In this document: one piece after another, positions 33,436 to 41,651 of the stretch | How the letters are laid out: every line of letters begins with the position of its first letter | How positions within the stretch are numbered: the first letter of the stretch is position 1 | Assembly: GCA_964547995.1 (NCBI GenBank) | Contig: CAZJRB010000010.1 | Location: 1-64,000, forward strand | Length of the DNA stretch: 64,000 nt | From: CAZJRB01 sp964547995 | Lineage (GTDB): Bacteria > Planctomycetota > Planctomycetia > Pirellulales > Thermoguttaceae | Direction of reading: 5' to 3' | Position numbers and translations under genes: made by a program | The notes under the pieces: generated by a model | Told to the model about the DNA's origin: nothing | The model's input: the letters and a program-made list of their open reading frames with translations, nothing else | The model's database searches: none

Positions 33436-34536
33436 ATGAGATGTTTGCTTGTCATATCTGGAGCGGTGATCCTGGCGGTCGTTGCGATGGCTGCGTCGGC
33501 GACGGCCCAGCCGTCCATTCCCAAGATCGCACCCGGTGTCGAGCGGCTTGTCCAGGGTATCCAAGAGCGGGTCGAGCGGAGAATCGGCGACGCCAGATAC
33601 CGTCGCGACAGGTCCCGTTACTACCCCTGGCAGCCCGGCCCCTATCCGTACCCATATCCACCGTACGATTATGGCTATAACTACGGCTATGGCTGGGGCG
33701 GCTACGCCCCATACCCGTACTATCCGCCGTATTACAATCCGTATCCATATCCGTATCCCTACCCTTACATTACGCCGCTGGCCATTCCGAGCGAAACGCT
33801 ATACGGGCCGCAGGCGATGCTGCGTTTCATGGGTCTGGATAATTGGCTGGTGCCGCCGACGAACTTGAACGTCATCGTGGCGCCCAAGAAAAACGCGGCA
33901 GCCGGCGGCGCGGTCAACCCCGGACAACCACCGGCGCAACCGGCTCAGCCACCGGCCCAGCCGGGACAACCACCGTCGCAACCGCCGCAACCACCGCTGC
34001 AACCCGGTCCGGTACCCGTACAGCCGGCGCCCGGCCCACAACCGCCGGCCGCAGGGCAACCAAACCCGCGGCCGAACGAACAAACGCTCGGCCTGGCCTG
34101 GAAGTTCATCGGCTACGGCGACGCCCATTTCGGCAACCAGCGATACCCCGACGCCAACGTCCGTTACCGCAAGGCGACCCGCGTCGCTCCGCAACTGGCC
34201 GACGGCTGGTTTCGACAGGGGTTCGCCATGACGGCCATGCAGCGGTACGACCTGGCCGCCCGGGCGTTCAAGCGGGGCCTTGTGCTGGAGCCCGACTGGC
34301 CGAAGTCCGATTTCCGCCTCGGCGAACTCTACGGCGGAAACAATCTGGCCAAGACGGCCCACATCGACGCCCTGGCCGACGCCGCCGTCAAGGCGCCGAC
34401 CAACGCCGATTTGCTCTTCATCGTCGGCGTGTTTCTCCACTTCGACGGGCAGCAGAACCGGGCAAAGCCGTTCTTCCAGCGGGCGCTGCAAATGGCCGGA
34501 GCGGACGGGGAATATCTCAAGGTGTTCTTGAGATAG
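33436..34536 (+). CDS. Exported Tyr/Pro-rich protein with TPR domain
   Basis: A 366-residue exported protein. The ATG at 33436 follows GGGGGA and opens a signal peptide (MRCLLVISGAVILAVVAMAA on). Residues about 55-115 are dominated by tyrosine, proline and glycine (YPYPYPPYDYGYNYGYGWGG and similar). A predicted structured stretch follows, then a Pro/Gln run (about 165-215), and three or so TPR-like helical pairs to the end (WKFIGYGDAHFGNQRYPDAN, GWFRQGFAMTAMQRYDLAAR). The Tyr/Pro run may mediate self-association at the cell surface; this is inference. No close family name is recognised. Confidence 0.7.
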   Translation: MRCLLVISGAVILAVVAMAASATAQPSIPKIAPGVERLVQGIQERVERRIGDARYRRDRSRYYPWQPGPYPYPYPPYDYGYNYGYGWGGYAPYPYYPPYYNPYPYPYPYPYITPLAIPSETLYGPQAMLRFMGLDNWLVPPTNLNVIVAPKKNAAAGGAVNPGQPPAQPAQPPAQPGQPPSQPPQPPLQPGPVPVQPAPGPQPPAAGQPNPRPNEQTLGLAWKFIGYGDAHFGNQRYPDANVRYRKATRVAPQLADGWFRQGFAMTAMQRYDLAARAFKRGLVLEPDWPKSDFRLGELYGGNNLAKTAHIDALADAAVKAPTNADLLFIVGVFLHFDGQQNRAKPFFQRALQMAGADGEYLKVFLR

Positions 34537-34542
34537 AAGACC

Positions 34543-34656
34543 CTACACGTTCGGTATCTCATACCCTTCGCGTCGTTCGCGGGTCATCCGCCAATTCTCG
34601 TTCGCTTCGTCGCAATTGGCGAACTGCTCGGCCTTGGGGTCCCACTCCCTGTGGCA
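34543..34656 (-). pseudogene. C-terminal remnant of a Gfo/Idh/MocA oxidoreductase
   Basis: Read on the minus strand, a frame closed upstream by a stop at 34666-34668 encodes REWDPKAEQFANCDEAN and then WRMTRERREGYEIPNV before TAG at 34543-34545. WDPxxExF followed by EAN and TRE/R is the hallmark end of planctomycete Gfo/Idh/MocA oxidoreductases. Only about 38 codons remain. It lies 3' to 3' with the TPR gene. Confidence 0.5.
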
Positions 34657-34852
34657 GTTCTTGTGTCAATCTCCTCGCCCGGCGTGTATCGGATGCCGGC
34701 AACAGGCAGGAAGTTGTTTGGTTGCGAAGTGCTGGATTTGTGGTACCATAAGTCCGGTAACAATGTCAAACTCTGTCCGAAAACCCGTACGGCAGCCTTC
34801 CGGGACCGTCGTGCAACGGGCTGCGGCAGACCACAACATGAAAGGACGTAGC

Positions 34853-35665
34853 ATGTACTGTCGAAGGTGTACGGTATCGAGTAAGCGTCATTTTCTGCTC
34901 ACCGCGGCGTTGATCGCAACGGTCGGATCCTTGGCTGCCCCGGCCCAAGGCCGCAACCCGACGCACGAAAACGTCAAGTACGGCCCGCACGAACGCAACG
35001 TGCTCGACTTCTGGCAGGCCGAGTCGAAGAGACCGACGCCGGTGATCGTCTATTTCCACGGCGGCGGGTTCAAGAACGGCGACAAGTCCTCGATCCGCCG
35101 GAGCCGGGTCATCGACAAGTGCCTGCAATCGGGCGTCTCGTTCGCCGCGGTGAACTACCCGTTCCTCGCCGACGACCGATCGTACGTCGACATCATGCGC
35201 CACTGTGCCCGGTCCATTCAGGCACTCCGGGCGAGATCGAAGGAGTGGAACATCGACGGGCGGAGGATCGGGGCCTTCGGCGGTTCGGCCGGGGCACTGA
35301 TCTCCGAGTGGATCGGGTACCACGGCGACCTGGGCAACCGCAACAGCAAGGACCCGGTTGCCCGGTTCTCGTCTACCTTGCAGGTCGTCGGCGGCATGAA
35401 CCAGCCGATCGGGTCGCAGTTGGTGATGGTTCACATGCGGCGCGGCGGGCCACCCCTGTTCCTCTATACCAGTGCGGGGAACAACGACAATGTCCATCAC
35501 CCCAAGAACGCGAAGATGGTCAAGGGCGTGTGTGACTCGGTGGGCATACCGGCCGTCATGTACATCAAGGGCGAGAACCCGCCGCCGGGCGGCGACGCCC
35601 ACGGTGCCCTGCTCGAGTTCTTCTTCAAGCACCTCGGCGTGGAGCCGAAGGAACTGAAGAAGTAG
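34853..35665 (+). CDS. Exported alpha/beta hydrolase (esterase/lipase-like)
   Basis: A 270-residue exported hydrolase. The ATG at 34853, six bases after AAAGGA, gives a signal peptide ending near APAQG (residue 31); the frame is open further up without a better start. The fold is of the carboxylesterase/HSL type: oxyanion motif IVYFHGGGFKNGD (about 64-76), nucleophile GAFGGSAGAL with Ser in GGSAG (about 139-148), and likely acid and His in GGDAHGALLEF near the end. Substrate unknown; acetylated polysaccharide is a reasonable guess given the neighbourhood. Confidence 0.82.
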   Translation: MYCRRCTVSSKRHFLLTAALIATVGSLAAPAQGRNPTHENVKYGPHERNVLDFWQAESKRPTPVIVYFHGGGFKNGDKSSIRRSRVIDKCLQSGVSFAAVNYPFLADDRSYVDIMRHCARSIQALRARSKEWNIDGRRIGAFGGSAGALISEWIGYHGDLGNRNSKDPVARFSSTLQVVGGMNQPIGSQLVMVHMRRGGPPLFLYTSAGNNDNVHHPKNAKMVKGVCDSVGIPAVMYIKGENPPPGGDAHGALLEFFFKHLGVEPKELKK

Positions 35666-35886
35666 GTCCACAACTTGATGCCCATAATGCTGCTGAGATG
35701 CCATAAGCGTCATCCGGGCCGTTCTTTTCTTTCGCAATTTAATTTGCAGTATCCCCGCAAGAAAACATGCGCGCACGGCGCGCAGAAGTTACGATGTAAG
35801 ACTCCAATCCCTCCTGCCGGGTTATGTTGTTCCGGCCAGAAGTCTTGTCTTGGCAGAAAGAAGTTCCAAGAAAGGCGGCCTATTGC

Positions 35887-35916
35887 TTGATCCATCTGCC
35901 GGATGTTTCCTATAAT
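35887..35916 (+). promoter_or_regulatory. Sigma-70-like promoter
   Basis: TTGATC (35887-35892), 18-bp spacer and a perfect TATAAT (35911-35916). It faces the orphan gene at 36163, though the leader would be about 240 bases and includes the palindrome at 35960-36059. Confidence 0.45.
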
Positions 35917-35959
35917 ACACTTGAGGGCTATTTTTTGGAGATACGTCCAACCCAATCTT

Positions 35960-36059
35960 CCAATAGCCGGGGGACAACGTCTCGCCAGGGTGACCCAAAC
36001 CGCTCTCCATACCTGACCTCCCAATATCACCCTGCCCCGCATTGCGTGCCGGCTATTGG
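35960..36059. repeat. CCAATAGCCGG inverted-repeat element
   Basis: CCAATAGCCGG (35960-35970) and CCGGCTATTGG (36049-36059) are perfect 11-bp inverted repeats 78 bp apart. The right end GCGTGCCGGCTATTGGG resembles GCGTCCCGGCTATTGGG near 61457. Confidence 0.65.
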
Positions 36060-36162
36060 GAGCCGTTTTTTTTTGCGCATTCGGACATGACACCTTCGGC
36101 GTTGCCCTCGGGCGATTGACCCACCACGGCCCCGGACATTCCCGAGCGAACCAGGTACCGCA

Positions 36163-36786
36163 ATGTATAGTTTTGTCGGCCCTCTTGATTTTGATGACCC
36201 CCCCAACTTCATCGAGATCAGGCAGAGGATTGAAGACCAGGGTAAACACATGCTGACTTTGGGGGAATTGATTTGTCTGTTCAACAGGGTTGACAGCGAT
36301 TCCGACGAACAAGTAGTCAATGTGCTGAAATACAACTTCATATTTTCCAATACGGGTATGTTGTGGACTCCTGCAAAGGTCTACGTCAAGGACGATCCGG
36401 ACATTGAGGACGGCCAATTGCAGATGGACGAGGTTGAATTTGACATCGGACTCGAACACGACGACGACCCTTCGATCAGATGTCTTTCCACAGAAAAGCT
36501 GGACGAACACTGCGGCTCTCAGCCCCACGACGCGTTAGCCGGGAATCCCTACGTTGTTTTGCAGGCAGGAGAAGAGGGCGCCGTGCAACTTGCACAAGTT
36601 GCCGCGAATCGAGAACAGGGCGCCTACATTACCTATCTCCCGGAACCGCGGCCGAAGATTATTGCCCTGTCTCTGGGAGGGATCAGTTCCGTGCAGAGAA
36701 TCTTCGACAGGATAACCGTCGGCTGTCTGGACGCCACGGCAAGGGGTTTTGGAGTCGCGGCAGAAAACAGCGACGGCACTACTTGA
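36163..36786 (+). CDS. Orphan acidic protein
   Basis: A 207-residue cytoplasmic protein I do not recognise. It is acidic in its first half (YVKDDPDIEDGQLQMDEVEF), has no signal peptide or membrane helix, and ends with alternating hydrophobic strands (PRPKIIALSLGGISSVQRIF). Start MYSFVGPLDFDDPPNF. Codon use is less GC-biased than in its neighbours. Its stop overlaps the end of the convergent pseudokinase gene by eight bases. It could be part of the accessory stretch to its right. Confidence 0.55.
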   Translation: MYSFVGPLDFDDPPNFIEIRQRIEDQGKHMLTLGELICLFNRVDSDSDEQVVNVLKYNFIFSNTGMLWTPAKVYVKDDPDIEDGQLQMDEVEFDIGLEHDDDPSIRCLSTEKLDEHCGSQPHDALAGNPYVVLQAGEEGAVQLAQVAANREQGAYITYLPEPRPKIIALSLGGISSVQRIFDRITVGCLDATARGFGVAAENSDGTT

Positions 36787-38164
36787 GAGCGGCAAAGTGC
36801 CTTGCAACGACCAGGCACGTTTCATAGCGGTCTTCCGGCTTTTTCGCCATCATCTTCCCGCACGCTTCAACCAGCGCCGCCGGCGCGTCGGCCCGGAACG
36901 TACGGATACTCTCCGGCTCCGCGGATTGGTGCTTCATTAGTTTCTCGGAGAGCAACCCTTTCGGAAACGGAGGTTGGCCGGTCAGGAGGAAGTACAATGT
37001 GCAGCCCAGGGAGTAGATGTCGGCTCGCCGGTCGATATCCATGCTTCCGAAGGCGCATTCGGGGGAGAGGTAGTCGATGGAGTCCAGCATGTGTTTGTTG
37101 TCCGAGCTGCCCGGACGGCCGCTCTCCTGGAGCCCGCTGAGACCCAGATCGACGATCTTGACCACGCCGCTGCGGTCGACCAGGAGGTTGGACGGTTTGA
37201 CATTTCCATGGATGAAGCCGTTTTCGTGCCCGTGATGGAGCCCTTCGGCGGCCTGGCGGACGTAGTCCGCAGCCAGACCGTAGTCGAGCGGCCCTTGTGA
37301 ACGGACGATCTTATCGAGATTGTGCCCGTCAACGTATTCCATGACGAGGTAGTAATGCTCGCCGGACTTGTCGACGTTGTACGCGCGAATGATGTTGGGG
37401 TGTTCGACTTCGGCCAGGGTGCGTGCTTCGTCCAAAAAACGCTCGAGCAAACGGCTATCGCTGCTGAGGTCCCGGGAGATGACCCTGATGGCGACGCGGC
37501 GTCCCATCGTGACGTGTTCGGCAAGGAAGACGACCCCCATATTGCCGCCGCCGAGCAATCGAATCAGCTTGTGCTTGCCGAGCAGGAAGGAACTCCGCCC
37601 GGCCGCCAACTGGGTCGCTTGCCAACCGGTGAGCACTCCGGCCGTTACCAGTCTCTTGGCAAAGCTCCTGGCATCGTTTAAGCTGCGGGCAGCCTGAAGC
37701 CGTTCGGCATCGAGAAGCTGGCTTCTTTCGAGCAGGTCGAGAAACTCTTCCGCCGTGGCGGGCGGACCGCGGCGAACCTGCGACCCCCGATCGTCAACCG
37801 AACCCTCCTCGGCCCCGACCTGCCTGCTTGGTGATCCGGTTTCGAGGATCGCGATACGCCGTTTGACCTTGTTCAAATATTCGTACAGTCTCTCCAGTTC
37901 CGTCTTCTGCCTGGTCGATTCGTACTTGGTGGAGCCGCCGGAAACCTTGGTCCGTGCGGCCCCCCCAATTTCAACCACATTGTCGCCCACATTGACCCCG
38001 GATTCCCCCGTTTGTTTCTCGGACGAAAGGAGCCATCCTTTGCCGTTGCAGGCATCACAACCCTGCTCGTCCGCTCTGCCTGAACCCCAGCAACGCCGGC
38101 ACAGAACGCGCCCGTCGTCGCGGGGCTCCTCCATGCTGAACAGTCGTGGCGTGAAATCCGACAT
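36779..38164 (-). CDS. Ser/Thr kinase-like protein, predicted pseudokinase, with DnaJ-type zinc knuckle
   Basis: A 461-residue protein, ATG at 38164. Residues 22-43 hold two CxxCxGxG motifs (CRRCWGSG, CDACNGKG), a single DnaJ-like zinc knuckle. Residues about 138-190 match the lead-in of the kinase at 2.3 kb, and the kinase fold spans 195-450. Glycine loop GGGNMG is intact, but the VAIK lysine is Arg (VAIRVIS, residue 227) and the catalytic HRD aspartate is Asn (HGNVKPSN, 321). DLG (339-341) remains. Both changes are single-base, and loss of both should abolish phosphotransfer. It may work as a scaffold or decoy. No membrane helix is seen. Confidence 0.85.
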   Translation of the reverse strand: MSDFTPRLFSMEEPRDDGRVLCRRCWGSGRADEQGCDACNGKGWLLSSEKQTGESGVNVGDNVVEIGGAARTKVSGGSTKYESTRQKTELERLYEYLNKVKRRIAILETGSPSRQVGAEEGSVDDRGSQVRRGPPATAEEFLDLLERSQLLDAERLQAARSLNDARSFAKRLVTAGVLTGWQATQLAAGRSSFLLGKHKLIRLLGGGNMGVVFLAEHVTMGRRVAIRVISRDLSSDSRLLERFLDEARTLAEVEHPNIIRAYNVDKSGEHYYLVMEYVDGHNLDKIVRSQGPLDYGLAADYVRQAAEGLHHGHENGFIHGNVKPSNLLVDRSGVVKIVDLGLSGLQESGRPGSSDNKHMLDSIDYLSPECAFGSMDIDRRADIYSLGCTLYFLLTGQPPFPKGLLSEKLMKHQSAEPESIRTFRADAPAALVEACGKMMAKKPEDRYETCLVVARHFAALK

Positions 38165-38247
38165 CTCAGAAGCTGCTCGAATGTCCGGGGAACAACCAAA
38201 ACCTCTCTGCCCCCCCTCTTTAGGCGAGCGGCAGGTGCAGATTTTCC

Positions 38248-38308
38248 GTAGCCACGGTCGCCAGATCGTGGATGGAACCGCATTCCACCGTCTGGCGACG
38301 GTGGCTAC
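38248..38308. repeat. GTAGCCACGGTCGCCAGA inverted-repeat element
   Basis: GTAGCCACGGTCGCCAGA (38248-38265) is complementary to TCTGGCGACGGTGGCTAC (38291-38308) with one mismatch. The centre of the element at 14284-14394 has related sequence (TCTGGCGACCGTGGCTAC). Confidence 0.85.
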
Positions 38309-38419
38309 AGGTAAATTCTCTTCCGCCGCTCGCCTTATTCCAGTGTACGAGATGGGCAACCGATCTTGAAGGGTTCCAGGCACTCCCTGTGAGAACGGCA
38401 CCCCCCGGATATAGTAGGA

Positions 38420-38474
38420 GGGGGCACCTGCCCCCGGCTCTCGACCCTCGACTCTCAACTCTTGACTCGTACTA
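38420..38474 (-). repeat. Stop-linked (GAGTCGA)n plus GC hairpin unit, copy 3
   Basis: On the minus strand, the TAG of the ImmA-like gene leads into TACGAGTCAAGAGTTGAGAG and further GAGTCGAG units, then a hairpin GGGGGCA/TGCCCCC (38420-38435). The order is as in copies 1 and 2, with a different hairpin. Confidence 0.75.
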
Positions 38475-39215
38475 TGCACCGATTGTCACCTCGTCGACTT
38501 CAGCGCGAAGGATTTCCCGCTTCCAGCCGACTTCGTGGATGGGCCAGCCTTGGATGGTACGGGTGCCCTCGTAGGCATATCCCGTCCGGGCGTCGGTATG
38601 TACCTTGCGCCAGCACTCGATTTCGGGTGGCGACGGCGGCGGCACCCGGCCGGACACGTTGCTCTGGCGGAACGAAAGCTCGCCGTGGTCGAAAATGCTG
38701 ATAATCACCGACGGTGGGCACTCCAACATCCGCCGGGCGATCAGCTCGTGGCTGGCCGTGGCGTAGCGCGATTTCAGCTCCAGGAGGTCCCAGCCGCAGG
38801 CGGCCCCATCGGCCGCAAACCAATCGGCGGGCAGCAGCAGACGCCCGGCCAACCGGTTGGCGGCCGTTTCCCGGGCGTTGGGGAATGCCTCCCGGGGATC
38901 GACCCCCAATTGCGCGAACACGCGATGGGCCGTGTGCTCGCCGATTTCGTGGGCGACGGCCCATTGTCGGCGTTCAGGCCGCGGATCGTCGTGCAGCAGG
39001 ATCGCCGGCCTCGGGTCGGGCGGGCGGTGGGCGCCAAGCCGTACATACCGCGCGCGGCCCCGCTGGCGGTCGTCCGCCGCCACGGTGATGCCCAATGCCC
39101 GGGCCACCACAAACGCATCGACCGGGGGGCCATCGACCCCGGCGGCGGCCAGCGTCTCGCCGACAACCGCATCGAGCACGGCGGAGAGTTCTTCGCGCGG
39201 AATTTCGGCAAGCAT
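38472..39215 (-). CDS. ImmA/IrrE family metallopeptidase-like protein
   Basis: A 247-residue protein with a zinc peptidase motif HEIGEH (about residues 120-125) in the context RRQWAVAHEIGEHTAHRVFA, followed by ARETAANRLAGRLLLPADWF, typical of ImmA/IrrE (DUF955). Family members cleave repressors to switch on mobile elements or stress genes. No HTH is fused, and no adjacent XRE repressor is seen, so the target is unknown. The C-terminal 80 residues (SPPEIECWRKVHTDARTGYA) are an extension not usual in the family. It is divergent from the kinase module. Confidence 0.78.
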   Translation of the reverse strand: MLAEIPREELSAVLDAVVGETLAAAGVDGPPVDAFVVARALGITVAADDRQRGRARYVRLGAHRPPDPRPAILLHDDPRPERRQWAVAHEIGEHTAHRVFAQLGVDPREAFPNARETAANRLAGRLLLPADWFAADGAACGWDLLELKSRYATASHELIARRMLECPPSVIISIFDHGELSFRQSNVSGRVPPPSPPEIECWRKVHTDARTGYAYEGTRTIQGWPIHEVGWKREILRAEVDEVTIGA

Positions 39216-39459
39216 CGGAGGCTACCTCCTCCTTCTCAAGCACCCGTACGGGACCCGAGCCGGAAAATATACAGGCGTATAGCATACCATTTCCCCGCCG
39301 GGCGCACAAGTACCCGGGATATTGGCCGGCAGAATCGGGGATCAAGGGCTGGGGGGGTGGGGAAGGGGGCAGGGGACAGCGGGCAGCGAAGAGGGCGAGG
39401 AAACGGGAACGACCCGAAGGGCGATTTACGTATCCAGACATTCTTGGTGGTTAGACTGC

Positions 39460-39487
39460 TTGACACGTTTCTGATTCACGATATACT
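39460..39487 (+). promoter_or_regulatory. Sigma-70-like promoter of the kinase module
   Basis: Perfect TTGACA (39460-39465), 16-bp spacer, TATACT (39482-39487), 61 bp before the kinase ATG. It is one of the two best promoter matches in the window. Confidence 0.55.
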
Positions 39488-39548
39488 ACCGGTGCCCACA
39501 ACCCGTAATATAGTGGCCCGCTCTTTGAATGGTGGAACGTGTCGCCCG

Positions 39549-40439
39549 ATGAGTGATCTCCCAAACTTGACACCCGAACAGGTCTCGGACCTTCTTCCTG
39601 AAGCCACCGATATCGAGGTTATCGGTAGAGGTGGACAGAAACTGGTGTTCAAGGGAACGATCGACGGACAAGTGTACGCGCTCAAGTTTGCCAGGATGCC
39701 CCAATTGCCCGAGGAAGCCGAAGAGTTCGACCCTGAGGGGATCCAGATGAGCGATGTGGAGGTGAGGGCACAGCGCGAGGTCGAAACGATGTACGAGTGT
39801 ACGTCGAGACATATGGTCAAACTTGGACCTGTGGGGTTGAACTTCACTGCAATCGATGATCAGGAACTACTCTACTTCTCTGAAGAATACATTGACGGGG
39901 GCAACCTGCAGATACGCTTGCGGTCTGGAAGGTTCCCATCGGGGGAAATCGTGAAACTGGGACTGCATATTACAGATGCAATCCAGGCGCTATGGGAACG
40001 GCGCAAGATCCATCGCGACATCAAGCCAGCGAACATCATGCAGCGGGGTGACGACTATGTGTTACTGGACGCGGGGTTCGCGTTTGACGTGGTTGGGGAT
40101 TCATTGAGCATCGGGCCAGTTGGAACGCCTCCATACTTCTCCCCAGAACAGTTTGACTTCAGTAATCGTCGTACGGTCCTCGACTTTAGATCGGACTTGT
40201 TTTCGCTCGGTGTCACGATGTATCAGTTGGCAACAGGCGAACATCCCTTTTGGGCGCCCGGCGATACTTCCCAGTCACTGTACAACAAGATACGAACGCA
40301 TAATCCACAGCCACCGAGTGACCTTGTTCCCGGCTTTCCTAATGACCTTGATGAGATTATCCTGCGGATGCTGGCAAAGTCACCGCACTTGCGATATCGG
40401 CGCTGCCGGCAACTAATCGATAGCCTAAAGGAAGTGTGA
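39549..40439 (+). CDS. Soluble Ser/Thr protein kinase of the accessory module
   Basis: A 296-residue stand-alone kinase domain with no membrane helix. Key residues are intact: ALK Lys46 in QVYALKFARM, HRDIKPAN with Asp157, and DAG instead of DFG (Asp174). SPEQ follows. The glycine loop is unusual, GRGGQKLVFKG. It is unlike the two lead-in kinases elsewhere in the window. The gene is visibly less GC-rich than its surroundings, has its own promoter, and stands six bases from the next gene, so the two are an operon. The target may be the neighbouring orphan or the nuclease-like protein; this is inference. Confidence 0.85.
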   Translation: MSDLPNLTPEQVSDLLPEATDIEVIGRGGQKLVFKGTIDGQVYALKFARMPQLPEEAEEFDPEGIQMSDVEVRAQREVETMYECTSRHMVKLGPVGLNFTAIDDQELLYFSEEYIDGGNLQIRLRSGRFPSGEIVKLGLHITDAIQALWERRKIHRDIKPANIMQRGDDYVLLDAGFAFDVVGDSLSIGPVGTPPYFSPEQFDFSNRRTVLDFRSDLFSLGVTMYQLATGEHPFWAPGDTSQSLYNKIRTHNPQPPSDLVPGFPNDLDEIILRMLAKSPHLRYRRCRQLIDSLKEV

Positions 40440-40445
40440 TTCACT

Positions 40446-41651
40446 ATGGCACTCTACATCCAACACGGTCACGGCAAATCGGACAAGATCACCGCGGCTC
40501 TCGATGATGGCGCGATTGACGGTGTGATCTTTGGAGCCCGCAATGAGAAGCCTGATAAACTGCGGGTGTACATCAAGGAACTCCGTAACGTTTCTGAAGA
40601 CTGCGTATTATTGCTCGATCCGCAGTTCTATGTGAGCACACTCAATCCACCCAACGACCGGTATCTACCCGAATATCCTTACTACTCACCCGGGCGCACG
40701 GCAACAAGTTTCACCAGTGGTCGTAGCGTACGTCGATATGTCAAAGAAACGCTGGATTGCCAGGTTGAACTTGGTGTTGATCGCCTAGTCTCTCCTACAG
40801 TCATTTTCGACTTATTCTCAGATCGCTGGCACCAAATCGCTCTCAACTTGGCGGACGCCTCCCTTGAATACCACGCCGGGTTAAGTGACCCGCCGCCGTT
40901 GTTGTTGAGTTTCGTATTTGCCGAGGAGGCTCTCGCAGGCATCAATGATATCAATCGCTTTCTGGATACGATCACGCAAGATAATTGGGACATGGAAGGT
41001 TTCTATTTTATCGTCGGCAGGAATGACCCTAGTTACAATCAATGCTTTGACAGCGAGAGGCTTGCTAACTTCCTGTACTTGGTGTATGCACTGGGACAGA
41101 TCAACGGGCTTCGAGTTATCTGTGGATATACGGACTTTGTGGGGATTCTGTTGAGGGCTGCTGGTGCGGAGGCATTTGCCACAGGATGGTCGCAATCTTT
41201 GAGACAGTTTGATCAGCGATCATTTATTAGTCGCAAATCGGGTGGTCAACCTGCTCGCGAACGGTATTCGTCGAGTCCGCTGTTGAACTCAGTGCTCTTG
41301 ACTGAATTGCAGACCGTCTATGAGGTCGGTTATCTCACCAACGTTTTGTCGGGCGTGCCCCTAGACGATGCAATTACGAGTGCGGCAGATCCTCTAGCGT
41401 CTGATTGGACTAGGGCACTTTCGCAGCAACAGCACTGGCAGACGCTTGCCGTGCTAGACGAGACATTGTCTGGTCGCGTGAGGAATGATCTGCGGGAAAT
41501 TGTCCGGCGTCTGGAAAACGCGAGTGGTCTCTATGCGATTTTGCAGGGAGGGAGTGTCCAATTCGGACGATACACTGATGGTCGTCACTTGCCGGAATGG
41601 GTCGAGGCGATTCAAACATTCCGGCGAATGGCCGGATTCGCGTCACCTTAA
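40446..41651 (+). CDS. Orphan protein with alternating beta/alpha (barrel-like) pattern
   Basis: A 401-residue protein with no recognised family. There is no signal peptide. The sequence alternates predicted strands and helices in about eight units: ALYIQHGHGKSDKI, GVIFGARNEKPDKL, CVLLLDPQFYVSTL, RLVSPTVIFDLF, PPLLLSFVFAEEAL, EGFYFIVGRNDPSY, GLRVICGYTDFVGILL, AEAFATGWSQSL. This suggests a TIM-type barrel, possibly an enzyme. Conserved-looking charged positions include DPQFY and GYTDF. It is co-transcribed with the kinase, and its TAA overlaps the stop of the convergent nuclease-like gene. Composition matches the kinase, not the host background. Confidence 0.75.
   Translation: MALYIQHGHGKSDKITAALDDGAIDGVIFGARNEKPDKLRVYIKELRNVSEDCVLLLDPQFYVSTLNPPNDRYLPEYPYYSPGRTATSFTSGRSVRRYVKETLDCQVELGVDRLVSPTVIFDLFSDRWHQIALNLADASLEYHAGLSDPPPLLLSFVFAEEALAGINDINRFLDTITQDNWDMEGFYFIVGRNDPSYNQCFDSERLANFLYLVYALGQINGLRVICGYTDFVGILLRAAGAEAFATGWSQSLRQFDQRSFISRKSGGQPARERYSSSPLLNSVLLTELQTVYEVGYLTNVLSGVPLDDAITSAADPLASDWTRALSQQQHWQTLAVLDETLSGRVRNDLREIVRRLENASGLYAILQGGSVQFGRYTDGRHLPEWVEAIQTFRRMAGFASP

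Larger units (their letters stand above)
35666..36162. other. Intergenic region with promoter and a palindromic element
   Basis: About 500 bp with no supported gene. It holds a strong promoter match (35887-35916) and an inverted-repeat element (35960-36059). Confidence 0.55.

Noticed and set aside
36041..36066. Firm repeat family with 61453-61475
   Set aside because: The shared GCGTxCCGGCTATTGGG is short and only two copies are seen, so I mention it only in passing.
40446..41651. DpdA or tRNA-guanine transglycosylase relative
   Set aside because: The strand/helix alternation suggests a barrel, but I could not identify the catalytic Asp motifs or the zinc Cys/His set of that family. A profile search would settle it.
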